Below are positions 52,714-61,673 of a stretch of DNA of 64,000 nucleotides, one piece after another (within the stretch, counting starts at the first letter, position 1; every line of letters starts with the position of its first letter). The position numbers were made by a program, and so were the translations under genes. Source of the DNA: JALOLG01 sp963722415 (GTDB lineage: Bacteria > Actinomycetota > Acidimicrobiia > Acidimicrobiales > Ilumatobacteraceae); contig CAVRNI010000055.1 of assembly GCA_963722415.1 (NCBI GenBank), positions 124,001-188,000 of the forward strand, read 5' to 3'. The notes under the pieces are model-generated. The model was not told where the DNA came from and ran no database searches. It worked only from the letters and a program-made list of their open reading frames with translations.

Positions 52714-54933
52714 CTAGGCGACGCCGAGCGCTTCGCCGAGGCGGGTCGCGAGCCGATCGTACGAGAACTCCTCGATCGCCCTCGATCGCGATGCCGCCGC
52801 CATCGACGCCCGGCGGGTGTGGTCGTCGAGCAGCGATTCGAACGCCGCGGCCGCGGCGTCGGCGTCCTCCGGTTGACGCATCACGACGCCGGTCTCGCCG
52901 TCCGCCACTGCTTCGGCTGCCCCTCCGGAGTCGCCCGCGACTTGCGGCACGCCGCACGCCGCGGCCTCGACGAACACGATGCCGAAGCCTTCCTGTTCGA
53001 GCCCGCCCCACCGGTTGCGGCACAGCATGGTGAACAGGTCGGCGCATCCGTAGAGGGCCGGCAGGTCGTCGTTCGGCACCCGTCCGAGGAATCGCACAGG
53101 GGCGTGCAGATCGTCGACGAGGCGCTCGAGCCGGGCCTGGTCGCGGCCACGCCCGGCGATCGCCAACACCAGATCGGGGCGGGTCGGGGCCAGCTTGGCG
53201 ACGGCGCGGATCGCCGTGTCGAACCCCTTGCGCGGGACCAGCCGCGAGATCGACACGATCAGCTCGGCGTCGGTCGGGAGGCCGTGCTTCGCACGAGCGG
53301 CACGCCGTTCGTCGTCGGTGAGGGGCCGGAAGCGCTCCGTGTCGACGCCTGGCGGCACGACCGTGATCGGCAGCGATTGCCCGGCGGCATGCTCGGCCTC
53401 GGCCGCCGGGTACCCGCCAGCCGCGATGACGTGACGAGCACCGCGCAGCACATGACCGAGCGCCTGCTTCGAACCGGGGATCCGGCCCGGGACCGCCACT
53501 TCGGCGCCGTGCAACACGACGTCGTACGGCAACGCGAGCGATGGTCCGATCAACCCGAGCGGGATCGCCGGATCGAGCACGACGAGCTCGGCCCCGACCC
53601 GGCGCGCCATGGCGTCGACCCTGCGCACCATGACCGGGTGCGGCAGCAGCACCGGTTCGCGGACACGGGCGACCTGGAACGGCTGGGCCGCGTCGAACTC
53701 GGCCGCACCGCGGTACGGGCTGGTCAGCACCGCGAACGATTCGGGCGGCAGCCGACGCCACCACTCCCACAACAACGACTGGATCCCGCCGATCTTCGGC
53801 GGGAAGTCGTTCGTGACCAGCAGGTGCTTCACGCCGTCACGGGCCTCGTGTCGAGCTGTGTGTCGCGGCGTTTCGAGTTGTGTGTCGAGCCGACTGTCGA
53901 CGCCGAGCCTGGCGGCAGCCCAGCCGGCGTGTTCACGCAAGATCGGATCGGGCGATGCCAGGTAGCGACGGATGGTCTCGACGGTCCGTCGATCGCCGGC
54001 ATCACCGGTGTTGCCGAGCACGATCAGTGCGTTGCGCCTCCACCATCGCGGATCCCGATCGGCGAGGTACCACCGCCCGTACCGGTCGATCAACTCCTCG
54101 TCCGATGCTTCGAGCACACCGAGGATGTCGACCCAGGCCTGCGCGTCGTCGTCGAGGGCGACGGTGTGGTGGCGACCGAGCCGCACCGATGGTGGGCAGA
54201 CGGTCTGGCAGTCGTCGCACCCGTAGAACCGATCGCCGAGCGTCTCGCGATACTCGAGCGGGAACGTCCCGGGTTGCTGGACCAGCCAGGCGAGGCAGCG
54301 GTTGGCGTCGACGACACCGGGCGCCACGATCGCTCCCGTCGGGCAGCCGTCGAGGCAGCGCCGGCACGACCCGCATCCGTCGTTCAGCGGTGCGCCCACG
54401 TCGTACTCGGCGGTCGTGACCACGCAACCGAGCACGAACCAGCTGCCGGCGCCGGGGATCAGGATGTTGGCGTTCTTGCCGAACCATCCGATGCCGGCGA
54501 GGTAGGCGACCTCGCGGTCGACGATGGAGTTGTCGTCGGCGAACACGACCGCTCGATGCCCCGCGTCACGCAGCCGCCGGCCGACGACCCGGAGGCCTTC
54601 GCGCAACGGCGCGTAGTGATCGGCCCACGCGTACTTGGCGACCGCTCCCTGTGCGCCGGGCGGCCGGTCTGGCGACTCAGCGGTCAGATACGGGCGGGCA
54701 CCGACGATGACGCATCGGGCGCGTTCGACGGCGCGCCCCGGGTCGGTGGAGCGATCCGGGTTGCGGTACGTGAACTCCATGCCCGCGTGGAGCCCCTGCG
54801 CCTTGCGCTCGTGGAGCGCCGCTCGAGCTCGGCTGAGCACGTCGGCCGGAGCAACGCCGAGGTGCTCGATGCCATGCTCACGCGCGACTTCGACGAGCTC
54901 GTCGAACGTCGGGAGCGGTTGGACACGGCGCAC
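52714..54933 (-). CDS. queG: Epoxyqueuosine reductase (QueG) read through into a GT4 glycosyltransferase
   Basis: The open frame encodes two enzymes. The N-terminal about 365 residues are QueG, the cobalamin/Fe-S reductase of the last queuosine step, with IGWFGKNANIL and ferredoxin clusters CGSCRRCLDGCP and CDDCQTVCP. From GTG 53832 the rest is a GT-B glycosyltransferase like PimB (VTNDFPPKIGGIQS, SRLVPRKGFD, EGFGIVFVEAAACGVPQVAG), probably a mannosyltransferase. The next frame has a TGA overlapping that GTG (GTGA), as at many junctions here, so two coupled genes joined by a sequence error is a real alternative. GTG 54933 is chosen as start (TAGCCT 8 nt upstream). Confidence 0.85.
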   Translation of the reverse strand: MRRVQPLPTFDELVEVAREHGIEHLGVAPADVLSRARAALHERKAQGLHAGMEFTYRNPDRSTDPGRAVERARCVIVGARPYLTAESPDRPPGAQGAVAKYAWADHYAPLREGLRVVGRRLRDAGHRAVVFADDNSIVDREVAYLAGIGWFGKNANILIPGAGSWFVLGCVVTTAEYDVGAPLNDGCGSCRRCLDGCPTGAIVAPGVVDANRCLAWLVQQPGTFPLEYRETLGDRFYGCDDCQTVCPPSVRLGRHHTVALDDDAQAWVDILGVLEASDEELIDRYGRWYLADRDPRWWRRNALIVLGNTGDAGDRRTVETIRRYLASPDPILREHAGWAAARLGVDSRLDTQLETPRHTARHEARDGVKHLLVTNDFPPKIGGIQSLLWEWWRRLPPESFAVLTSPYRGAAEFDAAQPFQVARVREPVLLPHPVMVRRVDAMARRVGAELVVLDPAIPLGLIGPSLALPYDVVLHGAEVAVPGRIPGSKQALGHVLRGARHVIAAGGYPAAEAEHAAGQSLPITVVPPGVDTERFRPLTDDERRAARAKHGLPTDAELIVSISRLVPRKGFDTAIRAVAKLAPTRPDLVLAIAGRGRDQARLERLVDDLHAPVRFLGRVPNDDLPALYGCADLFTMLCRNRWGGLEQEGFGIVFVEAAACGVPQVAGDSGGAAEAVADGETGVVMRQPEDADAAAAAFESLLDDHTRRASMAAASRSRAIEEFSYDRLATRLGEALGVA

Positions 54934-54941
54934 GCCTGACA

Positions 54942-54947
54942 AGGCTA
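54942..54947 (-). promoter_or_regulatory. Putative -10 element of queG
   Basis: TAGCCT on the minus strand lies 8 nt before the GTG at 54933; an in-frame TTG at 54942 would fall inside it. Confidence 0.4.
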
Positions 54948-54978
54948 CGGGCGCACGCCCGACGCTCGGCGCTCGGGC

Positions 54979-55251
54979 TCAGACCGCGAGCCGGTATTGG
55001 AGCGCCGGGATCATCCCGGCCTGGGCGAGCAGGCGGACCGCCCGCGCTTCAGCGACGTCGAGCGTCAGTGACTCGGGTTCCTCGACGTCGACCTGGAGCA
55101 CGTAGCTCACGACGCAGTCGTTGCAGGTCGCGGTGCACTGCATCGCGCAGTCATCGCACGCGATGACGAGGTTGGCACGGCGGTCCGGCACGCTGGCGCG
55201 CGCGACTGACCCCAACGACGGATGCCGTGTCAGATCGGGTGGCTCACTCAT
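54979..55251 (-). CDS. Small five-cysteine protein, unknown function
   Basis: The 90-residue protein has a central CDDCAMQCTATCNDC motif. Its five cysteines are spaced x2, x3, x3, x2 (residues 32, 35, 39, 43, 46), a symmetric pattern suited to a metal or Fe-S site. The cluster is followed by VVSYVLQV and a helical end EARAVRLLAQAGMIPAL. Similar short proteins occur in other actinobacteria, but I know of no function. It is a single gene between queG and the broken DUF222 gene. Confidence 0.65.
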   Translation of the reverse strand: MSEPPDLTRHPSLGSVARASVPDRRANLVIACDDCAMQCTATCNDCVVSYVLQVDVEEPESLTLDVAEARAVRLLAQAGMIPALQYRLAV

Positions 55252-55296
55252 ACCCCCGATCCTGACGAAGGGGTGTCGCAGTTCGTCGCGACCGGC

Positions 55297-56569
55297 TCAG
55301 CTGATTTCGGTTCCGTCGGGTCGGTAGGTGTGCCAGAAGCCTTGGTCGTCGCGGTGGACGCGGTAGCCGGAGTTCTTCAACCGGTTGTGGCGGCCACACA
55401 CCGGGGCCCCGTTGGCGCCGTCGGTGTGTCCGTGACGGCCCCATTCGATGAGGTGGTCGGCTTCGCAGCGTCGGATCGGTGTCGCACACCCGGCGACCAC
55501 ACAGCGACTCGATTGCAACAGGATCGCTTGGCGTGCGTTGCCTCTGAAGAGTCGTTGGCGGCGTCCCATGTTGATCACCACCCCGGCCGAGTCGACCACC
55601 ACCCGGCGCACCTGGCCCCAGATCATCGCCGCCACCACATCGGCTGGGTGGGATCGGGATGCCGGCGACTGTTTCGCAGCGCCGTTGGCGCGGATCGGCC
55701 GGTGCCGTCGACGTCGCCGGTTCCGTGCGAGGTACCGCTCGATGGTGGGGACGTCGATGACGAAGTTGACGAGCGGGACCGCAGCCTTGGCGTCGGGGTC
55801 GGCGGTGGCGGCGCGTTCGAAGATCGCATACATCGCATCGAACCGGCGCTGCGCATCCGTAGCGGGGCATCAACGCGTAGCAGGCCGCGTCGCCGTAGCG
55901 GGCCAGTGTGTGGTCCCAGTCGGCGCTGAACTCGGCGTCGCAGAACCGTTCGAAGATCTCCGCCATCACCGCACCCTGCGCCAACCCACCCCGGGCATGC
56001 AGATGGATCTCCTCACCCACCTCGGCGATCCCCGCCCGGCGACCCTCATGGGCCTGCCTCGGCGCTGCGGTGGGCGCCGTCGAGGTCGGCGAGCATCTCC
56101 CACCGCCGCACGGTGATACGGAACTCGTGATGCGACAACTTCGTCGCGTTGTCAACCATCACCTCGGCCACATCCACCAACTGTGATGCCACAGCGCGGG
56201 TTGGCGAACGCCCGCCCCAACTCATGCGCCTGCGCGACACCAATCTCACCGACATCCGAACCGCATCGCGGAAGCGGTCGCAGCTGGCGATCAGGTTGGC
56301 GGTACGGATCCGATCCCGACACTCCGTATCGGACCAGCGACCCAACGCCCGACACCAGCCATTGACATTGCTGTGCCCATCCCGGCCGTGCACCCGGCGT
56401 TCGTTGACCGCACCGATCACCGCCGCCAACGCACCCTCGGTGCGTCGCCGCAACCGTTCGAGCCGCTTGAACAACTCGGCGAGCTCCCGCCCGTCGAGCC
56501 CCTCCAAGGTCTCGACATCAAGGTCCCGGGATCGACCAACTCGTCGACCTCGAGCGTCGTCACACTCAT
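55297..56569 (-). pseudogene. DUF222 / HNH endonuclease gene with five indels (13E12 type)
   Basis: Pieces of one DUF222-HNH protein lie in successive frames: MSVTTLEVDELVDPG (ATG 56569), then LFKRLERLRRRTEGALAAVI, then IGVAQAHELGRAF, then EVMVDNATKLSHHEFRI, then AEFSADWDHTLARYGD, and finally FVIDVPTIERYLARN with the HNH end CEADHLIEWGRHG...GAPVCGRHNRLKN. The breaks need -1, -1, +1, +1 and +1 changes. This multi-copy actinobacterial family is repeat-like. The damage density is far above the rest of the window, so true decay or mixing of reads from other copies is likely. Confidence 0.85.
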
Positions 56570-56686
56570 CTGAACCCTCCGATCACAACGGACCATCGAT
56601 CGGGGGAAGTCGGTACGCTGCCACCCTAAACAGGGGGTGTCACAGAGCACCTGACCAGGGAGAATGCGGCTGGATCGGTCGCCAAC

Positions 56687-57950
56687 TCAGCGCTTGGCGA
56701 GGGCGACGAAGCGATCGCTCGACACGGTGTTGGCGCCCATCAGTCGCACGTCGGTGACGACGGCCTTGTCGTTGGTGACGACGACGACGTGGCGGGTCGC
56801 AGGCAGGCGGGCGACCTCGGAGCGGATCACGTCGTCGGCGATCACGCCTTCGGGCGAGAAGACCACGCGTACGAGCCGTCGCTGGTCGGAGGAGGCGCCG
56901 ATCACGCCGGCGCCGTCGAACACGACCGTGAGGTCGGAGCCGTACCGGCGGGCGACGTTCTCGACCGCATCGAGCAGGACCTGGCGTTGCATCTCGAGCT
57001 CCAGCGCCGGCCACCCGAGCTTGGCCACGTTGTAGCCGTCGATGAGCACCGAGGCGCCGGAGCGCACCAGATACTCGGTCGCCGCTTCGGAATCGCCGGC
57101 CACGCCGCCGGGCAGCGGCAACGCGCGCCGGCGAGGCGCCGCCGGCGGACCCTTGCGATCCGTCGGAGGGCTGTTCAACGCGGCGAGGCGCTCGGCGAGC
57201 TCCTGGGCAGCCGCGGCCAGCCCGGCCAGTTCGGAGGCCTCGACGACGGCCGCCTGCTCGGTCGGCGATCACAGAGTCGCGGACGCCCTCGGCGGACTGC
57301 CTGGCGGCAACGGCCGCAGCCCGATCGGACTCGGCCCGCTCGAGCTTCGACGTTGCTGCCGCGGCGCGATCGTTGGCATGGCGCATCTCGAGGCGGGCGT
57401 CGTGCAACTCGGCCTTCGCCTCATCGGTGGCGTCGTTGGCCTTGGTCAGGTCGGCCTTGAGCTGGTCGATCTCACCGACGAGCGACCGCACCCGCGCCTC
57501 CAGGGCGACCAGCTCGGCGCGCGACCGCTTGGCGACCTGCTCGGCCGCCTCGCGCCGGCGGGCTTCGTGACGGAGTTTGACTGCCGCGTCGGCACGCAAG
57601 GCCTCGTCGTCGGCCTCGACGATCAGTTGCTCGATGCGCTCGGCCCAACCGTCGGGACGCTGGAGCCACAGGATCCCGATCGGATCGACGAGCTCGGGCA
57701 CGGCGCCGGCGCCGATGCGCGTCCGGAACGCCTCGTCGGCGTCGAGGACGCGGCGGAGCGGGCCGAGTGCCGACGAGGGCAGGCGGGACAGCTTCAAGTA
57801 CGGCTTGAAGGCGGCCGGGTACTTGAGCGGCGGCCGCAGCTTCTGGCCCTCCCGCGCGATGTCGACGGCGAACTCCAACGCGCGGCGCAGGTGACGATGC
57901 TCGAGCGCGAGCGGTGCCGCCGCCGCGTCGTCGACCTGCTCGCCATCCAT
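56687..57950 (-). CDS. Coiled-coil NYN-domain (YacP-like) RNase protein, frameshifted as assembled
   Basis: The corrected product is 420 residues. The N-terminal about 120 (LKYPAAFKPYLKLSRLPSSALGPLRRVLDAD) is a conserved-looking domain. A long coiled coil follows (about 130-240), then a PIN-like NYN domain with VLIDGYNVAKLGWP, LTVVFDGAG, VVVTNDKAV and ANTVSS, related to Bacillus Rae1/YacP ribosome-associated nucleases. One extra G near 57264 (GCAGGCGG) splits the frame. It is divergent from an exonuclease gene, with two LexA boxes in the gap. TACGCT lies 7 nt before the ATG. Confidence 0.82.
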
Positions 57951-57957
57951 GGGAACG

Positions 57958-57963
57958 AGCGTA
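57958..57963 (-). promoter_or_regulatory. Putative -10 element of the NYN gene
   Basis: TACGCT on the minus strand lies 7 nt before the ATG at 57950; the first LexA box begins 22 bp further upstream. Confidence 0.4.
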
Positions 57964-57984
57964 GCGGTCGGCTTCGCGACCGTC

Positions 57985-58000
57985 CCGAACAGTTGTTCTT
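57985..58000. promoter_or_regulatory. LexA (SOS) box 1 of a tandem pair
   Basis: CCGAACAGTTGTTCTT matches GAAC-R-N-N-TGTTC, 13 of 16 positions of TCGAACRNNTGTTCGA. It lies between two divergent genes. Confidence 0.65.
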
Positions 58001-58003
58001 GAC

Positions 58004-58019
58004 GCGAACGTATGTTCGT
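58004..58019. promoter_or_regulatory. LexA (SOS) box 2 of a tandem pair
   Basis: GCGAACGTATGTTCGT matches 14 of 16 positions of TCGAACRNNTGTTCGA. It is 19 bp centre to centre from box 1 and contains TATGTT (58011-58016), the likely -10 of the exonuclease gene, so LexA would block the promoter directly. Confidence 0.8.
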
Positions 58020-58035
58020 GCTTCCATGGCGCCCC

Positions 58036-59712
58036 ATGGCAGCTGCCGCGATGTTGGGACAGCGCAGCTTCGACGATCTGGGTGTGCCCCTCGCCGAGGC
58101 GACGTTCTGCGTGCTCGACCTCGAGACCACCGGCGGCGACCGCAACAACGACATGATCACCGAGATCGGTGCCGTCAAGGTCCGCGGCGGCGAGTGCCTG
58201 GCCACGTTCCAGACCCTCGTCAATCCCGGTCGGGCGATCCCACCCCGGATCAGCGTGCTCACCGGGCTCACCGATGCGCTCGTCTGCCCGGCCCCGCACA
58301 TCGGTGCCGTGCTCGGCTCACTCGTCGACTTCATCGGCGACGCAGTGTTCGTCGGCCACAACGTCGGCTTCGACCTCGCGTTCTTGCGCGCGGCCCTCGA
58401 ACGCGACGGCCGAACGACGATCGCCCCCACCGTGGTCGACACGGCGGCACTCGCCCGCCGTCTCGTGCGTGACGAGGTTCCCGACTGCCGCCTCGGAACG
58501 CTTGCCAGCCGGTTCCGACTCGACCACCGTCCGACCCACCGCGCCCTCGACGACGCGCTCGCCACGACCGACCTCCTCCATCTGCTGCTCGAGCGTGCCG
58601 CCGGTCTCGGTGTGCTCGGACTCGACGACCTCGTGGCCCTCGCCAAGCTGGCGGGGCACCCGCAGTCGGGCAAGTTGAAGCTCACCGCGCACCTGCCGCG
58701 CTCCCCTGGCGTGTACCTGTTCTGCGGTCACCGCGACGAGGTCCTGTACGTCGGCAAGGCGACCAACCTCCGCCAGCGGGTCCGGAGCTACTTCGGCAGC
58801 GACGATCGTCGCAAGATCGGCCCGATGCTGCGCGAGACCCAGGCGGTCAGGCATCTCGCGCTCCCCGATGCGTTGTCGGCCGCGGTCGTCGAGAGCCGGC
58901 TGATCGCGAGCACGCTCCCCCGCTACAACCGCGCCGGCACGCGCGCCGACAAGTACTGCTACATCCGCCTCGACACCGACTCCCCGTGGCCGCGCCTCGC
59001 GGTCGTGCGCGAACCCGCGCGCACCGGCGTGCACCTCGGGCCGCTCCCGTCGCGCACGATGGCGTTCCTCGTCGTCGAGGCGATCCTCTCGGCGTTGCCG
59101 TTGCGGCGCTGCTCGACCCGGCTCGGACGCCTCCACGTCCCGTCAGCCGATGCCGCACCGTGTGTCGCCGCCCAACTCGGCGTCGCGCAGTGTCCGTGCG
59201 CCGGGTCCGCCGACCGAGTGTCGTACGACGCGGCCGTGCACGCCGCGGCGCGCGCGCTGACGGGCGATCCGTCCGTGATCGCCGAATCGCTCGGTGCACG
59301 GATGTCGCGCCTCGCCGCCCAGCAACGGTTCGAGGAGGCCGCCCACGTCCGCGACCGTCTCTCGGCCCTGCACGGCGCAGTCCGTCGCCATCGGCTCGTC
59401 GAGGCGCTCCGCGACGCACGGCGTTGCGAGGTGCGGCGCGGCGACATCACCTGGGTCATCGATCACGCCCGCCTCGTCGACGTCGTCGTGGCGGGTTCGG
59501 CAGGCCAGTCGCTCCCGGTCGCGGCACCGGCCGTCGCGGTCACCGGGCAACCGCTCGGGCGGCATCAGATCGACGAGGCGCTGTGCCTGGCGCGTGAATT
59601 CGACAAGCACGCCGATCGGATCGATGTCGTCGCCTGCACGGGCAGCTGGACGTTCCCGATCGAGGTCACACCGTCGCTGTCAGGGGCGGCGATGTCAGAC
59701 GCAACGTCATGA
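58036..59712 (+). CDS. DEDD exonuclease fused to UvrC-like GIY-YIG nuclease domain
   Basis: The protein is about 558 residues. The first about 180 are a DnaQ-type 3'-5' exonuclease (FCVLDLETTGGD, GHNVGFDLAFLRA, HRALDDALATTDLLH, all DEDDh residues). Then comes a GIY-YIG nuclease domain (SPGVYLFCGHRDEVLYVGKATNLRQRVRSYF) and a UvrB/UvrC-like helical part (LAAQQRFEEAAHVRDRL). It resembles Cho/UvrC-like repair proteins of actinobacteria (e.g. mycobacterial Rv2191). Two LexA boxes upstream suggest damage induction. ATG 58036 is chosen; ATG 58012, GTG 58018 and ATG 58051 are alternatives. It converges with thrB, the stops sharing TCATGA. Confidence 0.9.
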   Translation: MAAAAMLGQRSFDDLGVPLAEATFCVLDLETTGGDRNNDMITEIGAVKVRGGECLATFQTLVNPGRAIPPRISVLTGLTDALVCPAPHIGAVLGSLVDFIGDAVFVGHNVGFDLAFLRAALERDGRTTIAPTVVDTAALARRLVRDEVPDCRLGTLASRFRLDHRPTHRALDDALATTDLLHLLLERAAGLGVLGLDDLVALAKLAGHPQSGKLKLTAHLPRSPGVYLFCGHRDEVLYVGKATNLRQRVRSYFGSDDRRKIGPMLRETQAVRHLALPDALSAAVVESRLIASTLPRYNRAGTRADKYCYIRLDTDSPWPRLAVVREPARTGVHLGPLPSRTMAFLVVEAILSALPLRRCSTRLGRLHVPSADAAPCVAAQLGVAQCPCAGSADRVSYDAAVHAAARALTGDPSVIAESLGARMSRLAAQQRFEEAAHVRDRLSALHGAVRRHRLVEALRDARRCEVRRGDITWVIDHARLVDVVVAGSAGQSLPVAAPAVAVTGQPLGRHQIDEALCLAREFDKHADRIDVVACTGSWTFPIEVTPSLSGAAMSDATS

Positions 59713-60585
59713 GCTCGGCTCGATGCCGAGCTCGGCAACGGCACCGCCGTGGTCGATGCGGAGCACCTTCGTGTGGCCGCCGTCGGGGAGCGACGCGGCC
59801 AACTCGGCGGCTGCCTCGGCCTTGCACAACATGGCGATCGTCGGCCCACTGCCGCTCAGCCATCCGCACCATGCACCATGCTCGAGACCGGCCGCGAGCG
59901 CCTGCTGCGACATCGGCGCGTCGGCGAAGCGCCGTTCCTGGTGCAGGCGGTCGCTGGTGGCGTCGCGCAGCGCGCCGGTGTCGCCGGCGGCCAGGGCCGA
60001 CACGAGCATCGCCACGTGGCCGATGTTGTGCACGGCGTCGTCGAAGGAGACCATCGCCGGCATCTGGCTGCGCGAGTGCTCAGTCGACGTGGTGACGGCG
60101 GGGATCCAGACGACGACCGCCGGATCGAAGCCGAGTGGCACACGGACCGCACGGCCCCCCGCCGTCGCCACCACACCACCGAGCAGTGACGCGGCGGCAT
60201 TGTCGGCGTGACCTTCGAGATCGGCGGCCACCGCGAGGACCTCGCCGACGGTGCCGGCAACCTCTCGCCATCCCGTGCCGAGCCGCTGGACGACCGCTGC
60301 CACCGCACCGCCGACGCGGACTGCTCCGCTGTAGCCGAGCCCGCGTCCCATCGGAATCGGCGAACGCACCCACGGCGTGCCGACGCCGCCCAACCGGGCG
60401 AACGCGACGGCAGCGGGGTGGTGACGGTCGGCCAGCGCGGCACCCGCCGGGGTGTCACCGAGGCCGACCTCGGCGTACATCGTGAGCGCCATGCCGAGCG
60501 TGTCGAAGCCGGGACCGAGGTTGGCCGACGAGGCCGGCACACGCACGGTGAACGGACCGGGTTGCGACGCAGCGTTGGCGCTCAC
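59707..60585 (-). CDS. thrB: Homoserine kinase
   Basis: ThrB phosphorylates homoserine for threonine synthesis. The 292-residue GHMP kinase has the N-terminal VPASSANLGPGFDTLGMAL, the ATP loop PMGRGLGYSGAVRVGGA (a variant of the usual GLGSSAA) and the C-terminal CGWLSGSGPTIAML. GTG start 3 bp after the trpD stop, so the two are cotranscribed. The thrA and thrC genes are not in the window. Confidence 0.93.
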   Translation of the reverse strand: MSANAASQPGPFTVRVPASSANLGPGFDTLGMALTMYAEVGLGDTPAGAALADRHHPAAVAFARLGGVGTPWVRSPIPMGRGLGYSGAVRVGGAVAAVVQRLGTGWREVAGTVGEVLAVAADLEGHADNAAASLLGGVVATAGGRAVRVPLGFDPAVVVWIPAVTTSTEHSRSQMPAMVSFDDAVHNIGHVAMLVSALAAGDTGALRDATSDRLHQERRFADAPMSQQALAAGLEHGAWCGWLSGSGPTIAMLCKAEAAAELAASLPDGGHTKVLRIDHGGAVAELGIEPSS

Positions 60586-60588
60586 CCG

Positions 60589-61650
60589 TCAGCCCGCGGC
60601 GGCATCGGCAGCGGCTCGCGACTCGCGTACGAAGGCGTCGAGCATCGCGGACGCGCGGCCGGAGTCGATGGTCTCCGCCGCCTTCTCGGCGCCGGCTGCG
60701 AGCGAGTCGGCATGCCCGGCGACGATCAGCGCGGCTGCCGCGTTGAGCACGACGATGTCACGGTGCGGGCCGCGATCACCGGCGAGCACCCGGCGGGCCG
60801 CGGCGGCGTTCTCGTGCGGCTCACCACCCGTGAAGTCGGACTTGACGGCGGGCGGAAGGCCGATCGACGTGGCGTCGATCTCGAAGTGCTCGACCTCACC
60901 GTCACGCAACGCGAGGACCGACGACGGCCCGGTGGTGCTCAGCTCGTCGAGACCGTTGCCGTGCACGACCCAGGCGTGGGTCGAGCCGTGATGGCGCAAC
61001 GACTGCAGCATCCGCTCGGCATAGGCGGGGTTGGCGACACCGATCAGCTGGCGCCTGACCCGACCCGGGTTGGCCATCGGGCCGAGCAGGTTGAACACGG
61101 TCGGGATGCCGATCTCGCGGCGTGACGGCGCCGCGAAGCGGAACGCAGGATGGAACCGCGGCGCGAGACAGAAGCCGATGCCCGCCCGCTCGACGCATTG
61201 GAGAACCCCGTTCGGCGTCAGCTCGACGACGACCCCGAGCGCTTCGAGCACGTCGGCGGTACCGCACTTCGAGGATGCGGCGCGTGCGCCGTGCTTGCAG
61301 ACGGGCACCCCGGCGCCGGCGACCACGATCGCCGCGATCGTGCTCACGTTGATCGAGTGTGAACCGTCGCCCCCGGTGCCGACGATGTCGATCGCCGAGG
61401 CCCGCAGCTCTTCGGACAGGGGCACCAGCTCGGCGGCTTCGAGCACGGCATCGAGCAGCCCGGACAGCTCCTCGGCACTCTCGCCCTTCGACCGGAGGGC
61501 GACGACGAATCCGATCAACTGCGCCGGCGTCGCGTCGCCACCGAGGATCGTCGACATCGCGGCGTGGGCCTGGTCGGCGGTCAGGTGATGGCGATCGAGC
61601 AGCAGCGTCAAGAGCGCGGGCCACCCCCCGAAGTCGTCGATCGCGGTCAT
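60589..61650 (-). CDS. trpD: Anthranilate phosphoribosyltransferase
   Basis: TrpD joins anthranilate to phosphoribosyl pyrophosphate in tryptophan synthesis. The 353-residue protein has IVGTGGDGSHSINVST (PRPP loop), KHGARAASSKCGTADVLEALGV, LGPMANPGRVRRQLIGV and HGNGLDELSTTGPS. TAGCCT lies 6 nt before the ATG, so it heads a trpD-thrB unit away from the rest of the trp genes. Confidence 0.96.
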   Translation of the reverse strand: MTAIDDFGGWPALLTLLLDRHHLTADQAHAAMSTILGGDATPAQLIGFVVALRSKGESAEELSGLLDAVLEAAELVPLSEELRASAIDIVGTGGDGSHSINVSTIAAIVVAGAGVPVCKHGARAASSKCGTADVLEALGVVVELTPNGVLQCVERAGIGFCLAPRFHPAFRFAAPSRREIGIPTVFNLLGPMANPGRVRRQLIGVANPAYAERMLQSLRHHGSTHAWVVHGNGLDELSTTGPSSVLALRDGEVEHFEIDATSIGLPPAVKSDFTGGEPHENAAAARRVLAGDRGPHRDIVVLNAAAALIVAGHADSLAAGAEKAAETIDSGRASAMLDAFVRESRAAADAAAG

Positions 61651-61656
61651 GGAGCG

Positions 61657-61662
61657 AGGCTA
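61657..61662 (-). promoter_or_regulatory. Putative -10 element of trpD-thrB
   Basis: TAGCCT on the minus strand lies 6 nt before the ATG at 61650, in the 23-bp gap after whiB. Confidence 0.45.
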
Positions 61663-61673
61663 GGCCGAAGGGG

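Noticed and set aside
51843..55251. Prophage remnant suggested by the DUF6582-like domain
   Set aside because: No integrase, terminase, portal, tail or attachment site is near; the surrounding genes are housekeeping.
55297..56569. Insertion sequence or transposase
   Set aside because: The fragments are DUF222/HNH, not a transposase, and no terminal inverted repeats or target duplication were found.
57951..58685. N-terminal extension of the NYN gene over the exonuclease gene
   Set aside because: The frame is open but antisense to the conserved exonuclease; TACGCT and the ATG at 57950 mark the real start.
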